64,000 nucleotides of DNA from Niebla homalea (taxonomy: Eukaryota; Ascomycota; Lecanoromycetes; Lecanorales; Ramalinaceae). Where the stretch lies: the NCBI GenBank assembly GCA_019925105.1, contig JAHGAU010000003.1:558001-622000 (forward strand). The letters run 5' to 3'. The position numbers and the translations under genes were made by a program. Under the pieces are notes generated by a model. The model searched no databases, was not told where the DNA came from, and worked only from the letters and a program-made list of their open reading frames with translations. Positions 1-11,590 of this stretch are shown here, piece by piece (the stretch's first letter is position 1; each line of letters starts with the position of its first letter).

Positions 1-3000
1 AAGGTATTATAAATTAAGAAATAAACGTTATTAATAAAGTTTTTAACTTGGATTTTCTGTTTTAATTTAATAAGTTCCTTAATTAAAGGACTATTAAAGA
101 ATAAGAATAATATAAAAGAAATAAATAATCCTTAAGGAATTCCCGTTATAATAGGCTTTATTAAGTTTATCTTTTATCCTAGGTTAATCAATATAGCTTA
201 ATTATTTAAGAAACTTTTCGTTTATTTAATTAAGAAAAATAATATCCTTTTCTTCTTTAAGTTATATAATAATTTTTAATAATTTATTTTATTAAAAATA
301 TTTATAATATTAAAAGAAAGAAAACTTATAATATACTTCTTCCCGTAACCTTATACCGTATATATACCGTTAATTAATTTTTTAAGGGTTATTTTTATTA
401 ATTTATTTCTTTTTATTCTTATTTATTAATCGGGGAAAAGTCCGTAATTCTTTATATAATCGTTAAGGATCTTTATTATTACCGTTTTTAAGGCTTTCCC
501 TAGCGTATATAGAAGTATAATAGGTTTATAAGACTTTACCTTAAAGTAATCCGGCTTAATAAACTTCTTAAGGATAATTATTTTTACCTTTTTAAACTTA
601 TATAAGTAATAATTAACGTTAAAGTATACTTAAAAAAAATAAGTAAAGACCTTTTTAAACGGTAAAACTATTATTATTAAGAATTTATTAAGAATCCTAT
701 TCGGTTTTAGGGCTTTATCCTTCTTTAATTTATTAATCGCCTTAATTATTATATTTTATATTATTATTTTATTTATTAATATAAAGTTAAAGTACGTAAC
801 GCCGTTAATATCGTTTAAATTAATTTTTAACGGAGGGGGGAAAAATATTCTTTTAAGGGCCTTAATCTTCCCGTTAAAGGTATTAATTAATATATTATCG
901 GGTTTCTTAAGGAACGGGAATTTAAGGATAAACTTTAATTTCTTACTTTATTCTTTATTATATTTCGTTAACTTTTAAATATTATAAAGTAAAACCGTTA
1001 AGTTATATACCGTAGATTAAAAGTATATTTATTTAATTTTTTTAATAGTTTTTTCCTTTTTTTTTTAAGTAACTTTTAATTAATTAAGTATTTTTTAATT
1101 TTTATACTTAAAAGTTTATTTAATTAATTTTTTCGCTTTTATAATCGTGATTATATATTTTTTATTTTAATAAATTTTAGCTCTTTAAGAGGATTTTATT
1201 ATTAAGATAATTTTATTAATTACCTTATTTAATGCCTTTATTATTTACTCTATAAAGAGGTCGATCCGGTCTTTATTATTTAATTAAGGGAAATCTATAA
1301 ACTATATTATTATTTCCTCCGCTTTTATATAAATCTTTATTTCCTTAATTATTTTTTACGCCCTTTTTACCGGTGGTAATAAGGTTATATTAACGGTTTA
1401 ATTTAAAGTTATTTATATCAATATATAATCCGAATTATATTTTAAGTCCTTTTATAATTTATATATTACGACCATACCGGTAACCTTTTCCGTATTAAAG
1501 GTTAAATTAATCGTTATTTTAAATTTATGACTTTTTTACGTAATAATCCCTTATAATATTAATAATAAGAAATTAACTTAAGCGGTAACTATTAATAAGT
1601 TATCCGATTTAACGTAATTTATTATATACCCTTTTTCGTTTTATATATAATAATATAGGTTAAAGTTTTTAAGTAATATATATTTACTTAAAGTAATTAA
1701 GACCTCTTTAAGTAACGGTATTATAAAAGGTTTTTCTTTATTAATTAACGGCGGATTATATACGTTATAAATATTAAGGTCGCTTTTTAAGTCCTTTTCC
1801 TTTATAATACGGAGTATATAAAGGTTTTTACTATAATAAGTAATATCTTAATTATTTATATTAAATTACTTATTTATAAAGAAGTATATTCTGGTTATTT
1901 TATCCCCTTTAAAGGTTAAGTAAAATTCTTTTTCCGGGTTAATAAATAAATATATATATAAACTATACGGTAATTCTTATATTATTATAATATTAACGTC
2001 CTTAACTTTTTTAAACTTAAATATTAATATTATTGCTTTAATTCCCTTATTACGGACATTATATTATATTATTCTTAAAAATATTAATATATTATTTATT
2101 AATTTCTATAAAGGTTCTTTCTTTTATATCCGTTTAAGTTATAGATTTTTTATTAAAATTAAACGTTTTCTAGCTTAATACCTTCCCGGTTACTATAAGA
2201 GATATAAAACGGCCGGCCTTTAAGGTTAAGATTATAAAAAGCTTTCTTTTCTTTATTGTTATTTACCTTTTATTATTTAATTAATTAAGTTTACGTTTTA
2301 AGGTTATTTTTAATTAACCTATTAAACCAATTTTATATATATTATACCGTTGGATTTTCACGGTTATCCGGGTTTCCTTATGTTTAATCTTTTTAACCCT
2401 TATTATATACTTAGAATCTTATATTGGGTATCCTTCCTTACCGTACGCGGCGTATTTAAGTATACCCTTTATAAACCCCTTAATTATTAGCTTTATATAT
2501 TTATAAGTATTATAATTTTTAATATAGACCGTATATTTTATAATATTAAGATATTTTATAATAATATATCTATAACTTTAATACTTAAAATATTAATAAA
2601 TATTAATTACCCTATTTTATAGTTAAGTTATTTTAAGAAATCCCCCTTTAATAATCCTTTTATTTAAGACGTTATTATATATTTTAATTAATATTATACT
2701 TAATATAATAATAAAGTACTTCTTTACGCGTTTTAAGGAATTAGGTCTTTTTATTACCGGCGGAAGCCTATAGTTAATAATTTTAAGCCTTAAATAAAAA
2801 ACCGTATTCTCCTTTTTTATATTCCTTAACGTAATTTCTTTTTCGGTTTCCTTAAAACGTAAAAGGTATATCTTATTTATTATAATAATAAATAATTACC
2901 TTAAAATTTTAACCGATTTATATTTTCTTTTATTAACTTAAGTTTTAAACCTTTTTAAACTTTCTTTCGTTTTTAAAAATACTATATTAAGGAGGATATT

Positions 3001-3980
3001 CTTACTTTATAGTTTACGTACCGTAATAATTTATTTTATTAACGGTTTTATTATTATTTTAAAAGTTTTTATTAATTATAGTAAATTTATTTTTACCGCC
3101 GTATTTTTCTTTTCATTATTAAATAGGCGGACCGTTATTATTTTCGTTTTCTTTAACGCAGCCGCCCTTTCCTTCATTATCCTTTTATTCTTTGCCGTAA
3201 ATATTTTTTTTATTATTTTTATCGCTTAATTTTCTTTTATTTAAGGGGTTACTGCCTTTATACCTTTATTTTATATACTTAGCCTTAAACCGCTATCTTT
3301 ATTTTTTATTAACGTTTTTATTACTGCCTTTTAAAAGCCTTATAATTGCTCCGTTTCCTTTAACTTTACCTTTACTTTTATATAAAAGTCCCTTATGTTT
3401 TTTAGCTTAATTTATAATATCGGTTAAATCTCTAACGTAATATTTTTTTACTTTACCGTAAAGAGTCCTTCTAAAGCCTTTATTATTTTTCCCGCCGCCC
3501 TTTCACCCTTATTTACCGGGCGATATACTATTTCTGTTTTTTACCTTTAATCTTTTAAGGTTTTATCTTCTTTATTAATTTTATTTCCTTTTTATATACC
3601 CTTAATAATACTTTCGTTACGATCTTCCCGCCTTTTCCCCCGCCTATATCCCTCGCCGTTAATACCGTACCGGCCTTTTTACCCCCTTATTTACTTATTA
3701 TTTCCGCTTTATTATTACGCGTTTTATATACTTTAATATACGTATTTTATTAATCTTAATTCTTTTATTTATTTTAAGCGTTATCCGGCTTATTATTATT
3801 ATATTACCCGTACGCGTTATCGCTATTTCTATTAATATAGGTTACTTACCCGTTTACCACCTTATTCTTAACTATTACGCTACTTCTATTTATCGTACTT
3901 AATATATTTCTTTTATTATTATTAGAGCTATACGTATACGTATCGTTTTGGACCTCTGGGGTCCCTTCGTTCGTCGCCAT
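1..3980 (-). mobile_element. Tad-like LINE, copy 1 (5' two thirds, RIP-degraded)
   Basis: Non-LTR retrotransposon read from right to left. The start codon is at 3980-3978, and the first residues read MATNEGTPEVQND, shared by the other long LINE copies here. ORF1 (gag-like) lies nearest 3980. ORF2 (endonuclease plus reverse transcriptase) follows and runs off the window at base 1. The RT catalytic box, F-x-D-D in this family, reads F-I-N-N at 27-38, so both aspartates have become asparagine. Stops fall mainly where Gln or Trp codons would be, as expected from RIP. By comparison with full copies, about 1.8 kb of 3' end lies outside the window. It cannot encode a working protein. Its 5' leader and ORF1 wording place it in the same subfamily as the copies at 33291-39104 and 44261-48330. 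Confidence 0.85.
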
Positions 3981-4200
3981 TTTCCTTCTTTCCAATAAAT
4001 TAACAATATATTACTTATAATTATTAACTTTACCGCAGTAAGAAGTACGTACCTTATAAGCCTTATTTTTAAGGCATATTAATATACTATAAGTAAAGTC
4101 CAATTTACCCCCAATTTACCCGTAAAGGACTTCTATATAAATAACGGGTATTTTATTACGATTATTAATTACAATATTATATTCTCTTAAATTCTAAATT
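3981..4200. other. Spacer between LINE copy 1 and the Gypsy element
   Basis: AT-rich sequence that keeps a few CA dinucleotides, for example around 4008-4130. It should hold the 5' LTR or leader of the Gypsy element if that element is complete, but I see no stretch here that is repeated after 8288. No gene is visible. Confidence 0.4.
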
Positions 4201-5630
4201 TAAATTTTAAAATCTAGAAATCACTTAAGTTAATTCCGGTTATAAACGTTAATAATTTTAAATCGATTATTAATGAATTTATAATATTCAATTTATTCTT
4301 CTTAAGGGAGAAGAATATAATATTTACCTTAAGAAAAATCTCGGTTAAAATTTATTTAATACGTAATTTATTTATTAATATTTTAATTATTACCGATATT
4401 ATAACTCTTAATAAAATAATAATTAATTTTAATAATTAAAAATATATTATTAATACTTATAAAAATATAAATATTAAAGTTATTACTTTTATAAAGGAAG
4501 TAACGTAATTACGATATATAATTTACGTAAAATAATAAACTTAAGTCCCAGCTTATAATACGGTATAAGTATTAATTATATATTAGAAAAAAGGGACTTT
4601 AAAAGAATTACTAAAATCCTGGGATTTTATCTTTAAACCGTAATTAATATTATTTTATAATCTTGGATTCCGAGGTAACGTATTTACGTATATTATTAAC
4701 TTAAAAATATTAATTATTTAAATTAAAAACGATACTAATTAAAAAATTAATTTATTACGTAAGGTAAAACTTAGAATTTTATATAATTTATTTTTATAAC
4801 TTTATTATATAATAGTTTTAAGTTTAATAATACCACTCGTTACTTACGGATGGAGAACTTAAAAATTTAAGTTATAAATTTATAGAATTATCGTAATAAT
4901 AATATTAATCCTTATATTCTCCGGAATAATTTTTATAACTTTTAATTATTTAAAGACTTACTTAAATTGGTTATTATAAATTAATAACCGTAAAGAATAG
5001 GTTTTACTTAATAACGTTAAGATTTATACGCGTAACGGAAATATATAAGTTTAATTAAATAATATTATTAAAGAATTCGGTAATATTTTTAAAGATAATA
5101 ATATTATAATTAATATTCTAGAAAATTAATATATACTTATTAACCTTTAACTTAATATAATTATTAAATTTAAAAGAATATATAATATTAAGCGTAAAAA
5201 TTAAAAGGTTATAAATTAAACTTTAAATAAAATATATAATAAGGGTAAGTTATATTAATCTATATAACCTACGGAATTTTTATATTTTACTTTTATTATT
5301 TAACATAATATTTTAAACGGACGTAAGGGCCGTATTATAATTAATATTCAGTTATTTAATAAAATTATAATTTCCGATTTATACCCGTTATTATTATAAT
5401 AAGAAATAATTTCTTTAATTATAAATTATAAATATATTATTATAATCGATATTTACGGTTATTTCTATTAATTTCTTATATATAAATCCGATCGGTATAA
5501 ACTCTATATTATTTCTTATAGGGGTTAGGAGGAATCTTCGGTTATATTAATAGGTTTTAAAGGTAATCTTTTATATATATAAAGATAAATAAATAATATA
5601 TTACGTTTAATATAAGATTTTACGTAAATA

Positions 5631-5642
5631 TTCATAAATAAT
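5631..5642 (+). other. Gypsy RT active-site box, both Asp changed to Asn
   Basis: Codons TTC ATA AAT AAT sit where fungal Gypsy RTs have Y/F-I-D-D, followed by IIIF as in the family. Both GAY codons are AAT, a G-to-A change on the plus strand. This alone would abolish polymerase activity. Confidence 0.75.
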
Positions 5643-7094
5643 ATAATTATTTTTAATTATTTATTAAAGGAGTATATTATTTATTTATATTAAATCTTTT
5701 AGATTCTTAAAAATAAATACGTAAACCTTTTATTAATAAAATTATTTATCGGTTACTTTATAATTAAGTTCCTTAATTAATAAGTTAATTCTTTAAGGAT
5801 ATTTACGCTTAATAATAAAATTAAAACTATATAAAACCTTAAATTTTTTAACTTATTAAGAGACCTTAAAGTCTTTTTTAATTTTATAAATTAATTATAT
5901 ACCGGAGTAAAGAATTATACTTAATATATTACTCCGTTTTAAATATATAAAACCTCCTTTATTATAGATTTAAGAAAAGTAAATTTAGAATATATTAATC
6001 TATACTATAAATAAAGGATATCTCGGATTAAATTTATATTTACTTAAGAAGAAAACCGTATTTTTAAGGATTTAAAAAACGCGTTTTCAGAATTATCGTT
6101 TCTTATATATTATAATCTTAATTAACCTTTATTTATTAATATCGATATATTAAAGGAATTAAGTATTACGGCTATAATATATTATATTAAAAATAACTTA
6201 TTACCTTATAGTACTATAGAGATTAACGATTTATTAAAAATTATACGTAATAAAGTATAATTAATAATATTCCTTAATAAAAGCTTAAATATAACCGAAA
6301 AAAATTATTAACCTATAAAGTTGAAAACTACGGGTATAATCTGGGTTATACGTAAAATTAAATATTTAATTAAAATGAATTATTATAAATTTAACTATAT
6401 AATCTTTATAAATTATAATATAATTATTAATATTTTTAGATAAATTAATTTAAAGATTTTTATAATTAATAAGTTTAATCTCCGCTTAATTTATACGTTA
6501 TAATATTTATTAATATTTAATATTTTATTACGTTATAAGTTAAGTTCAATAAATATTATTCCCGATATATTCTTACGATTAATTAATAATACGTAAACTT
6601 TATCTATAAAAATCGGAATTCTCGATAACGTGGATAATAATAAATTAATTACTCTTTATTATATTTATATCTTAAATAAATTTAAAGGGTAAATTAAAGA
6701 AAAATATATAAAAGATAAAATATAAATAAAATTATAGAAAGTCTTAATAATTAAGGAAGAGTTAAATTTATAAAATATAAAAATTAAATTACGCTTTATA
6801 TTAAAAGACGGCTTTATTTATAACTTAGAATCCGCTAATTATTTATTATAATTATATATATTTAATAAACTTAAGGAAGTAATCTTTTAATAAATATATA
6901 ATAATTTATTATATAATAACTTTAACCGATTTTATAATAAACTAATAAACTTAATATATTTACTTAAATTAAATAAATAATTACGGAAATATATTACGTA
7001 TTATTATAAATATAACTTAAATTAAACTAAAAAACATAAACTTTATAGATTGCTTTAATTAATTTTAAGCCCGTTAATTATCTTTTATATTATT

Positions 7095-7400
7095 TATATA
7101 GACTTTATTATCGCTTTATTAAATTAATATGATTACGATATACTCTTTATTATTACCGATAAATTCTTTAAACGGGTATTTTTGCTCCCCGGTAATATTA
7201 AATTTAAGGTTAATAATTAAGTAAAATTATTATTAATAAAATTAACGAAATAAGGATAAAGAATTCTTTTTAATATTATATTAAATAAAAATCGTAAATT
7301 TATTTCCGTATTTTAGAAATCTATATTTAAAAAAATAAATATTTATATTCTTACGTTTAACGTATATTACCCTTAAATTAACGGTTAATTAGAATAAATT
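7095..7400 (+). other. Gypsy integrase catalytic core (D, D-to-N, E)
   Basis: The DDE core can be followed codon by codon. Asp 1 is GAC at 7101-7103. The TDKF..R motif is at 7155-7175. The position of Asp 2 (before a basic residue and KF) is AAT at 7284-7286. The E of the conserved YHPQ.NGQ.E stretch is GAA at 7392-7394. Gln codons of that stretch are TAA. One catalytic residue of three is lost. Confidence 0.7.
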
Positions 7401-8288
7401 AATTAAATAATTAAGATTATATTACGTTACTTTATAATTATATATCCGGATTATAATTAAATAAATATTATCCTATATATTTAAAATATTTTAAATAATT
7501 TAAAATCGGCGTTAATTAAATTTACTTTAAATAAAATCTGTTATAATATAAATATCCGTAACCCCTTAAATTTTTTAATAACCTTTCTAATTTTTAAGTA
7601 TAATATACTTCGATTATAGAATTATAAAGAAGTATAGAACGTATTAGAATTTACGTAAATAATAATTAAATTCCGGTATAATTAAAGCTATAAATTAATT
7701 TAATTTAATATTAATAATTTAATTTATTTAAAATTATATTATAAATATAATATTTTTAATATTGAAAATTATAAACTATATTAATAACGTACCGGACCTT
7801 TCTTCATTATTAAGAAAATTAATTATTTTATATATAAGCTTAAATTACTTATTAATATAAAGATAATACCGGTTATTTTAATTAATATACTTAAGTTAAT
7901 TAATAACTTAATAAAAGACCCTTTTAATAAATAACTTAACCGTAACGCGCCGCTTATATTTAAAGTAGATTCCGAGAATAAAAAAAAGTATATTATTAAA
8001 AAAATTATTCGTAAGGAAAAAGATAATAAATACTTAATTAAATAAGTTACTTAAAATATAGAATATAATAATAAGCTTCCGTTATTAAAGTTATACTTAA
8101 ACTTATTACGTAAATTCCATATTATATATCCCGAATTCAATAATATTATTACTATCCGCTATAATAAACCTTATATTACTTTATCGTAACTATTGGCGTT
8201 TACCGAAGTAATACCCTTATTATCCACCGGTATTCCTCGTACGCTCCGTCCCAAGCGTAGTCGCGGCCGCCCCCGTAAGATCGGGTAA

Positions 8289-8760
8289 GATTTTGGCATA
8301 AGAATATAGGATATATAGAGTATAGCGTATTATTGGGTATTATTATTTATATTGGTATATTGGGGTAAACGTTATTATAAGCAGTAGCCTTTTTTCTTTT
8401 AATGGCATTTATTATATATATACATAGCATGGGGGATATGCGGGAGTATTTATAAATATAGGACACTCTTATACGTAGAGGACAGATAATCTTTAGGATT
8501 TTATCTGCATTCAGGTAGAATGATCATTCATAAATTATCACACTTTTTGGTCCATACACCAACAGCGTTGCTTTTTTATTATTTTGCCGGCATATTATTA
8601 AAGAATTAAGTCTTTAAGTATATAGTATCACGGTTTACGGTATATATGGGCATAGCGGGTAGCTTCCGCGGGGGTCTTAATGCGCACTCACTTAAATCCA
8701 TAGCCACCTACCTAGCTAGATAATTAATCATACATATTACACATACTTATTCTTAACACC
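8289..8760. repeat. Low-RIP tract after the Gypsy ORF, possibly 3' LTR
   Basis: This tract keeps many CA and TG dinucleotides, unlike its surroundings, notably at 8395-8580 and 8645-8745. It directly follows the Gypsy stop codon, where a 3' untranslated region and LTR should be. The end part (from gggcatagcgg at about 8648 to the TACACATACTTATTC block near 8740) resembles the segment at 9420-9552: both have a CTTAATGCG core followed by an ATATTACAC or similar block. No matching 5' copy is visible before 4200, so the LTR reading is unproven. Confidence 0.4.
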
Positions 8761-9090
8761 TTTAAAATTATATTATATTAAATTTTATTAAAATATTAAT
8801 AAATTTAAGGCTCGGTTTAAAGATAATAATAAATATTACTTTATTAATAATATTAATTATAAAGTACTCCCCGTATTTAACCCTTTAAAGGTTTATTACC
8901 TCCGTTATAATAATAATAATAATAACCCTACCCTAGAATCAGATAATAAAATTAAGCCTTTACTATAAGATAAATATATCGGTATATATTAAGTAAATAA
9001 TTAAACTTACCTTTATAATAAAAAGGGTAACGTATAGTCCTCTTAAAACCTATATTGGAATAATATTGTAATTATGGTAATAAAGAACTT
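8761..9090. other. AT-rich spacer without recognisable genes
   Basis: Strongly RIP-like AT-rich DNA with a short (TAA)n run near 8905. I see no coding pattern or repeat match. Confidence 0.5.
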
Positions 9091-9395
9091 AACCGGTTAA
9101 ACCACGGAAATCACGGATTTAAGCGATTTAACTTTTATAAAATACTTAAATCTACGATTATTTCCCGGGTAAGATTATAATAACTACCCGGCTTACGGTT
9201 TTTCAATTTTTTAAATTTTCCTTTAATAATTAGTCTTAATACTTAATTATTATTATTTCCTTTTATTTCCTTAATATACTTAGTATAAACTATATTAATT
9301 CTTTAACCCCGGAGCCGCCTTTTATAATAAGGACTTTTACCTTATTATTATTACGAAAGCGTAACGGTCTTTCCTTTTATAGTATATTTATTATA
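9091..9395 (+). repeat. Foldback repeat family, copy 1
   Basis: About 300 bp, matched in the same orientation by 10684-10975. The first part is a foldback: the left arm (9091-9122, starting AACCGGTTAAACCACGG) pairs with the right arm (9145-9170, ending TTTCCCGGGT) around a short AT loop. A shared box CTACCCGGCTTACGG-like follows at 9184, then TTCTTTAACCCCGGAGCC near 9300 and GCGTAACGG near 9359. No ORF is visible. It could be a MITE-like element, or untranslated or LTR sequence of a larger element whose two ends are 1.6 kb apart. Confidence 0.65.
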
Positions 9396-9419
9396 TATAA
9401 CGTACGTATATTAAGAGCT

Positions 9420-9552
9420 TATCGGGCATTAGCACCCAAAGGGGTATAATAGCTTAATGCGTATACTTATATTGCATACCTTCATAGCTAGGTAGATACT
9501 CATCATAGATATTACACCTACATTTTACCTCAGTACTTCCAGTACCTGACAA
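9420..9552 (-). repeat. LTR-like fragment ending in TGTCAGG
   Basis: A less mutated patch. Read on the minus strand it starts TGTCAGGTACTGGAAGTACTG at 9552, nearly the same as the LTR start at 12869 (TGTCAGGGTACTGGAGTA). Its far end (GGGCATTAGCACCCAAAGGGG at 9425) resembles the start of the 9797 and 22805 repeats. It is probably a solo or broken LTR. The outer boundary near 9420 is uncertain. Confidence 0.5.
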
Positions 9553-9766
9553 TATAATATCAATAATATATATAGTAACGCCTTATTTAACCTATTTCTT
9601 ATAGGATAAGCTTTTATACTGGTAAAGCCTTATGTTTTACTATAAGTATTATAATAAATAATACTTAAGCCATTATATTTTTATAAGTATCCTTAACGCC
9701 GCTAGAACGTTATTCTCTTAATATATATATAGTTCCCGCCGCGTTAATTTATTATTTATTAAGACG
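9553..9766. other. AT-rich spacer
   Basis: Mostly RIP-like sequence between two LTR-like fragments, with no gene or repeat match seen. Confidence 0.4.
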
Positions 9767-10106
9767 TTGTTATGTACAAAGGCCATTGCCAAGACCTTTA
9801 CGGGCACTAAGGCCTAAAGGGGTATAGCGGATGCCCCGTGCTTGGCGTACACTCATATTTACTCCTTTATAGGACCTATATAGATTATTATATATATACT
9901 TACTACCCACTTTTATAATGTATTTACTTATTATTAACCGGTATATAATAAATAATAACAATAATATAAGTTCTTCTACTTAATAATTAATATAAAGCTT
10001 ACGATTACCTCTATATATTTTATTCTTCTATAGATGGCGTAAGTATAAGTCCGCTTATATTACTTAATACCTACCCTTCAGACTTATTTATTTAAATACC
10101 TGAACT
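9767..10106 (-). repeat. LTR-like repeat, copy 1 (TGTCAG...TAACA)
   Basis: Read on the minus strand this segment begins TGTCAGTTCAGG at 10106 and ends CATAACA at 9767. That is the TG...CA layout of an LTR, with the same TGTCA start as the other LTRs here. The part 9790-9950 (PyrGGGCAYTAAGGCCTAAAGGGG onward) matches 22797-22960 closely, with differences that are mostly C/T and G/A. It lies next to a readable minus-strand frame at 10107-10440, which would make it the 3' LTR of that element. Boundaries are inferred from the TG/CA ends only. Confidence 0.4.
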
Positions 10107-10440
10107 GACAATATTATTATTATTACGAACTTTATCCTCGCTACTATCCTACTCCTTAGCCCTTAAATTGACTCTTTTATTACCTTAAACCCTATCTTTC
10201 TTATTAAAACTTTACCTTACTATTTACGACCTCTATATAAGATTCATACCTCTTAAATCTTTTACCAAGTTTTTACCCTCCTTCAAAGTATTATTACCAC
10301 GGGTCCTTCCTATTATAATACTTGAAGACCTTTACCGTAAATTCGTACTATTATTATTACCAGCACCTTTACCTTAGAAGCCATTACCTTAACAAAAGTT
10401 TCAGGCCATTATAATCGTAAAGCTATAGAGGTTTCTCATT
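10107..10440 (-). pseudogene. Readable minus-strand frame, unknown protein
   Basis: This segment keeps more C and G than its surroundings. On the minus strand one register gives about 70 mostly hydrophilic residues with stops at positions that could be former Gln codons. It includes GRTRGNNTLKEGK, KKDRV, NLRAKE and a final acidic/Asn-rich DSSEDKVRNNNN. I do not recognise the family. Next to an LTR-like repeat it may be a gag or pol tail of an LTR element. It has no start codon or intact length. Confidence 0.4.
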
Positions 10441-10683
10441 TTTAATTTGGATATTTAACCATATTTATTTCTTTTACCTTTTATTATAATAAAAGCAGGC
10501 TTTAAGTACGTACCTATAATAGATACGGACGTACCTAGTAAAGTAACGTATACTACTTATAAAGTCATACTTTATAATTAAGCTGGCATTATAGATTAAA
10601 AGATCCGTTTTTATTATAAGTTAATTTCCGTATATTACCGGCTCGAGTAAGCCATATAGCCTAAGTATTAACTCAGGATATTT
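10441..10683. other. AT-rich spacer between repeats
   Basis: Partly RIP-degraded sequence without a recognisable gene. It retains a few unmutated words such as GGACGTACC near 10528. Confidence 0.4.
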
Positions 10684-10975
10684 ACCCGGTTAAACCACGG
10701 AGATTACGGATTTAAACAATTTAACTCTTAAAATATACTTAAATCCACGATTATTTCCCGGGTAAAATCGCGATAATTACCCGGTTTACGGTTTTTCGAC
10801 TTTATTATTATTATACTTTCTTAATGCGTTATTATTACGTATTATTTTTATTTTTTTAACCTCCTCGGCGCTGGATATATTTATTCTTTAACCCCGGAGC
10901 CACTTTTATTTATAAGGTTATTGATTTCGCCGTCGTTACGTAAGCGTAATATTTTTCCTTTTTTAATATATTTAC
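10684..10975 (+). repeat. Foldback repeat family, copy 2
   Basis: Direct-orientation counterpart of 9091-9395. It has the same foldback arms (left arm from ACCCGGTTAAACCACGG at 10684, right arm ending TTTCCCGGGT at about 10763), the ACCCGGTTTACGG box at 10779, CTTTAACCCCGGAGCC near 10887 and GTAAGCGTAA near 10940. The middle, about 10800-10880, is poorly conserved. The two copies are 1.6 kb apart. Confidence 0.65.
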
Positions 10976-11095
10976 TCCGGGAAGCGGGACGGGATGGGAC
11001 GGGATTTAGCAATACATATTCTATCCCATATAAGATAGGATAAGGCTATATCATATCCCATTTTATCCCTATCCCGCCGGGATAAAATAAAGACA
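10966..11095 (+). repeat. GGGAC/GGGAT-rich block, copy 1
   Basis: Starts ATATTTACTCCGGGAAGCGGG and continues with short imperfect GGGAY units, then ATCCC-type units toward 11090. It is the inverted counterpart of 22600-22765, which ends with the reverse complement of this start. It overlaps the end of foldback copy 2 by a few bases. No coding sense is seen. Confidence 0.6.
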
Positions 11096-11324
11096 TATTA
11101 AGATTTTAATATTTATTAATAAAGAATTATTTAATAAAAATTAATTAATTAAAATTAAAAAAAGAATTATTTATTACTTATGCTCTTTAAAGATTACGAT
11201 AAGTATAATAATAATTAAAATAATTCTTATAATAATAATTTTAACTATTTATATATTTATATTAACGTTAACATTAATATTAATATTATTTTCCCTTTAA
11301 GTATCTATATCCCCCTAAGTATTA
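11096..11324. other. AT-rich spacer
   Basis: RIP-like AT-rich sequence with no recognisable feature. It leads into the gag-like tail on the minus strand. Confidence 0.4.
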
Positions 11325-11590
11325 ATACCTTCCCTTTAAGTATCTATAATATCCATATAAGTATTATTACTATCGCTATTAATATCTTTATTATTCCCGT
11401 TATTACCGTTATTACTATCGCTATTATTATTACCGCTATTATTATGGTAAGGCTCACCACCGTTATTACCACCATTACCACCACCATTACCACCACCACC
11501 ACCATTACCACTACGACCACCACGTAAAGCACCCCGGGTATTATCACCTTTAGATTTACCACCCCGGGATTTGTTACCGCGTTTAAACTA
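11325..11590 (-). pseudogene. Gly/Asn-rich, RGG-containing protein tail (gag-like)
   Basis: On the minus strand an open register of about 85 codons ends with a TAA near 11325. It begins with basic Gly-rich repeats (RGNKSRGGKSKGD, RGALRGGRSG), continues through poly-Gly and poly-Asn, then a PYHNN..SGNNNS region, and closes MDIIDT. Upstream, a TAG interrupts the frame just before 11580. RGG/Gly-Asn tails are common at the C-terminus of nucleic-acid-binding proteins, including gag proteins of Copia-type elements. The frame is kept because GGT and AAT codons are poor RIP targets. The upstream body, if any, is too degraded to name. Confidence 0.5.

Larger units (their letters stand above)
4200..8288 (+). 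mobile_element. Ty3/Gypsy chromovirus gag-pol remnant (RIP-degraded)
   Basis: Polyprotein of an LTR retrotransposon, readable through stops in one plus-strand register over much of its pol part. The RT catalytic box reads F-I-N-N at 5631-5642 (normally Y/F-x-D-D). The RT-RNase H connection contains an L-R-D-L block near 5850. The RNase H strand PLFINID is at 6126-6146 with its Asp kept. The integrase zinc-finger tail TKKHK is near 7030. The integrase core has the first Asp intact at 7101-7103, then ITDKFFKR at 7152-7175. The second Asp is Asn at 7284-7286, and the Glu at 7392-7394 is intact within YYP..NG..E. A chromodomain-like segment with YLIK lies at about 7986-8095. The frame ends with RGRPRKIG and a stop at 8286-8288. 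The chromodomain and order RT-RH-IN place it with chromoviruses. The start is a guess, and the length (about 1,360 codons) fits the family. Confidence 0.85.

Noticed and set aside
9770..9961. 63-codon minus-strand frame
   Set aside because: It falls across an LTR-like repeat whose second copy (22797-22960) does not keep the frame.
11344..11562. Minus-strand open frame rich in Val and Ile
   Set aside because: It is the shifted frame of the Gly/Asn-rich tail: GGT repeats read out of frame as GTG/GTA. The composition makes sense only in the Gly/Asn register.
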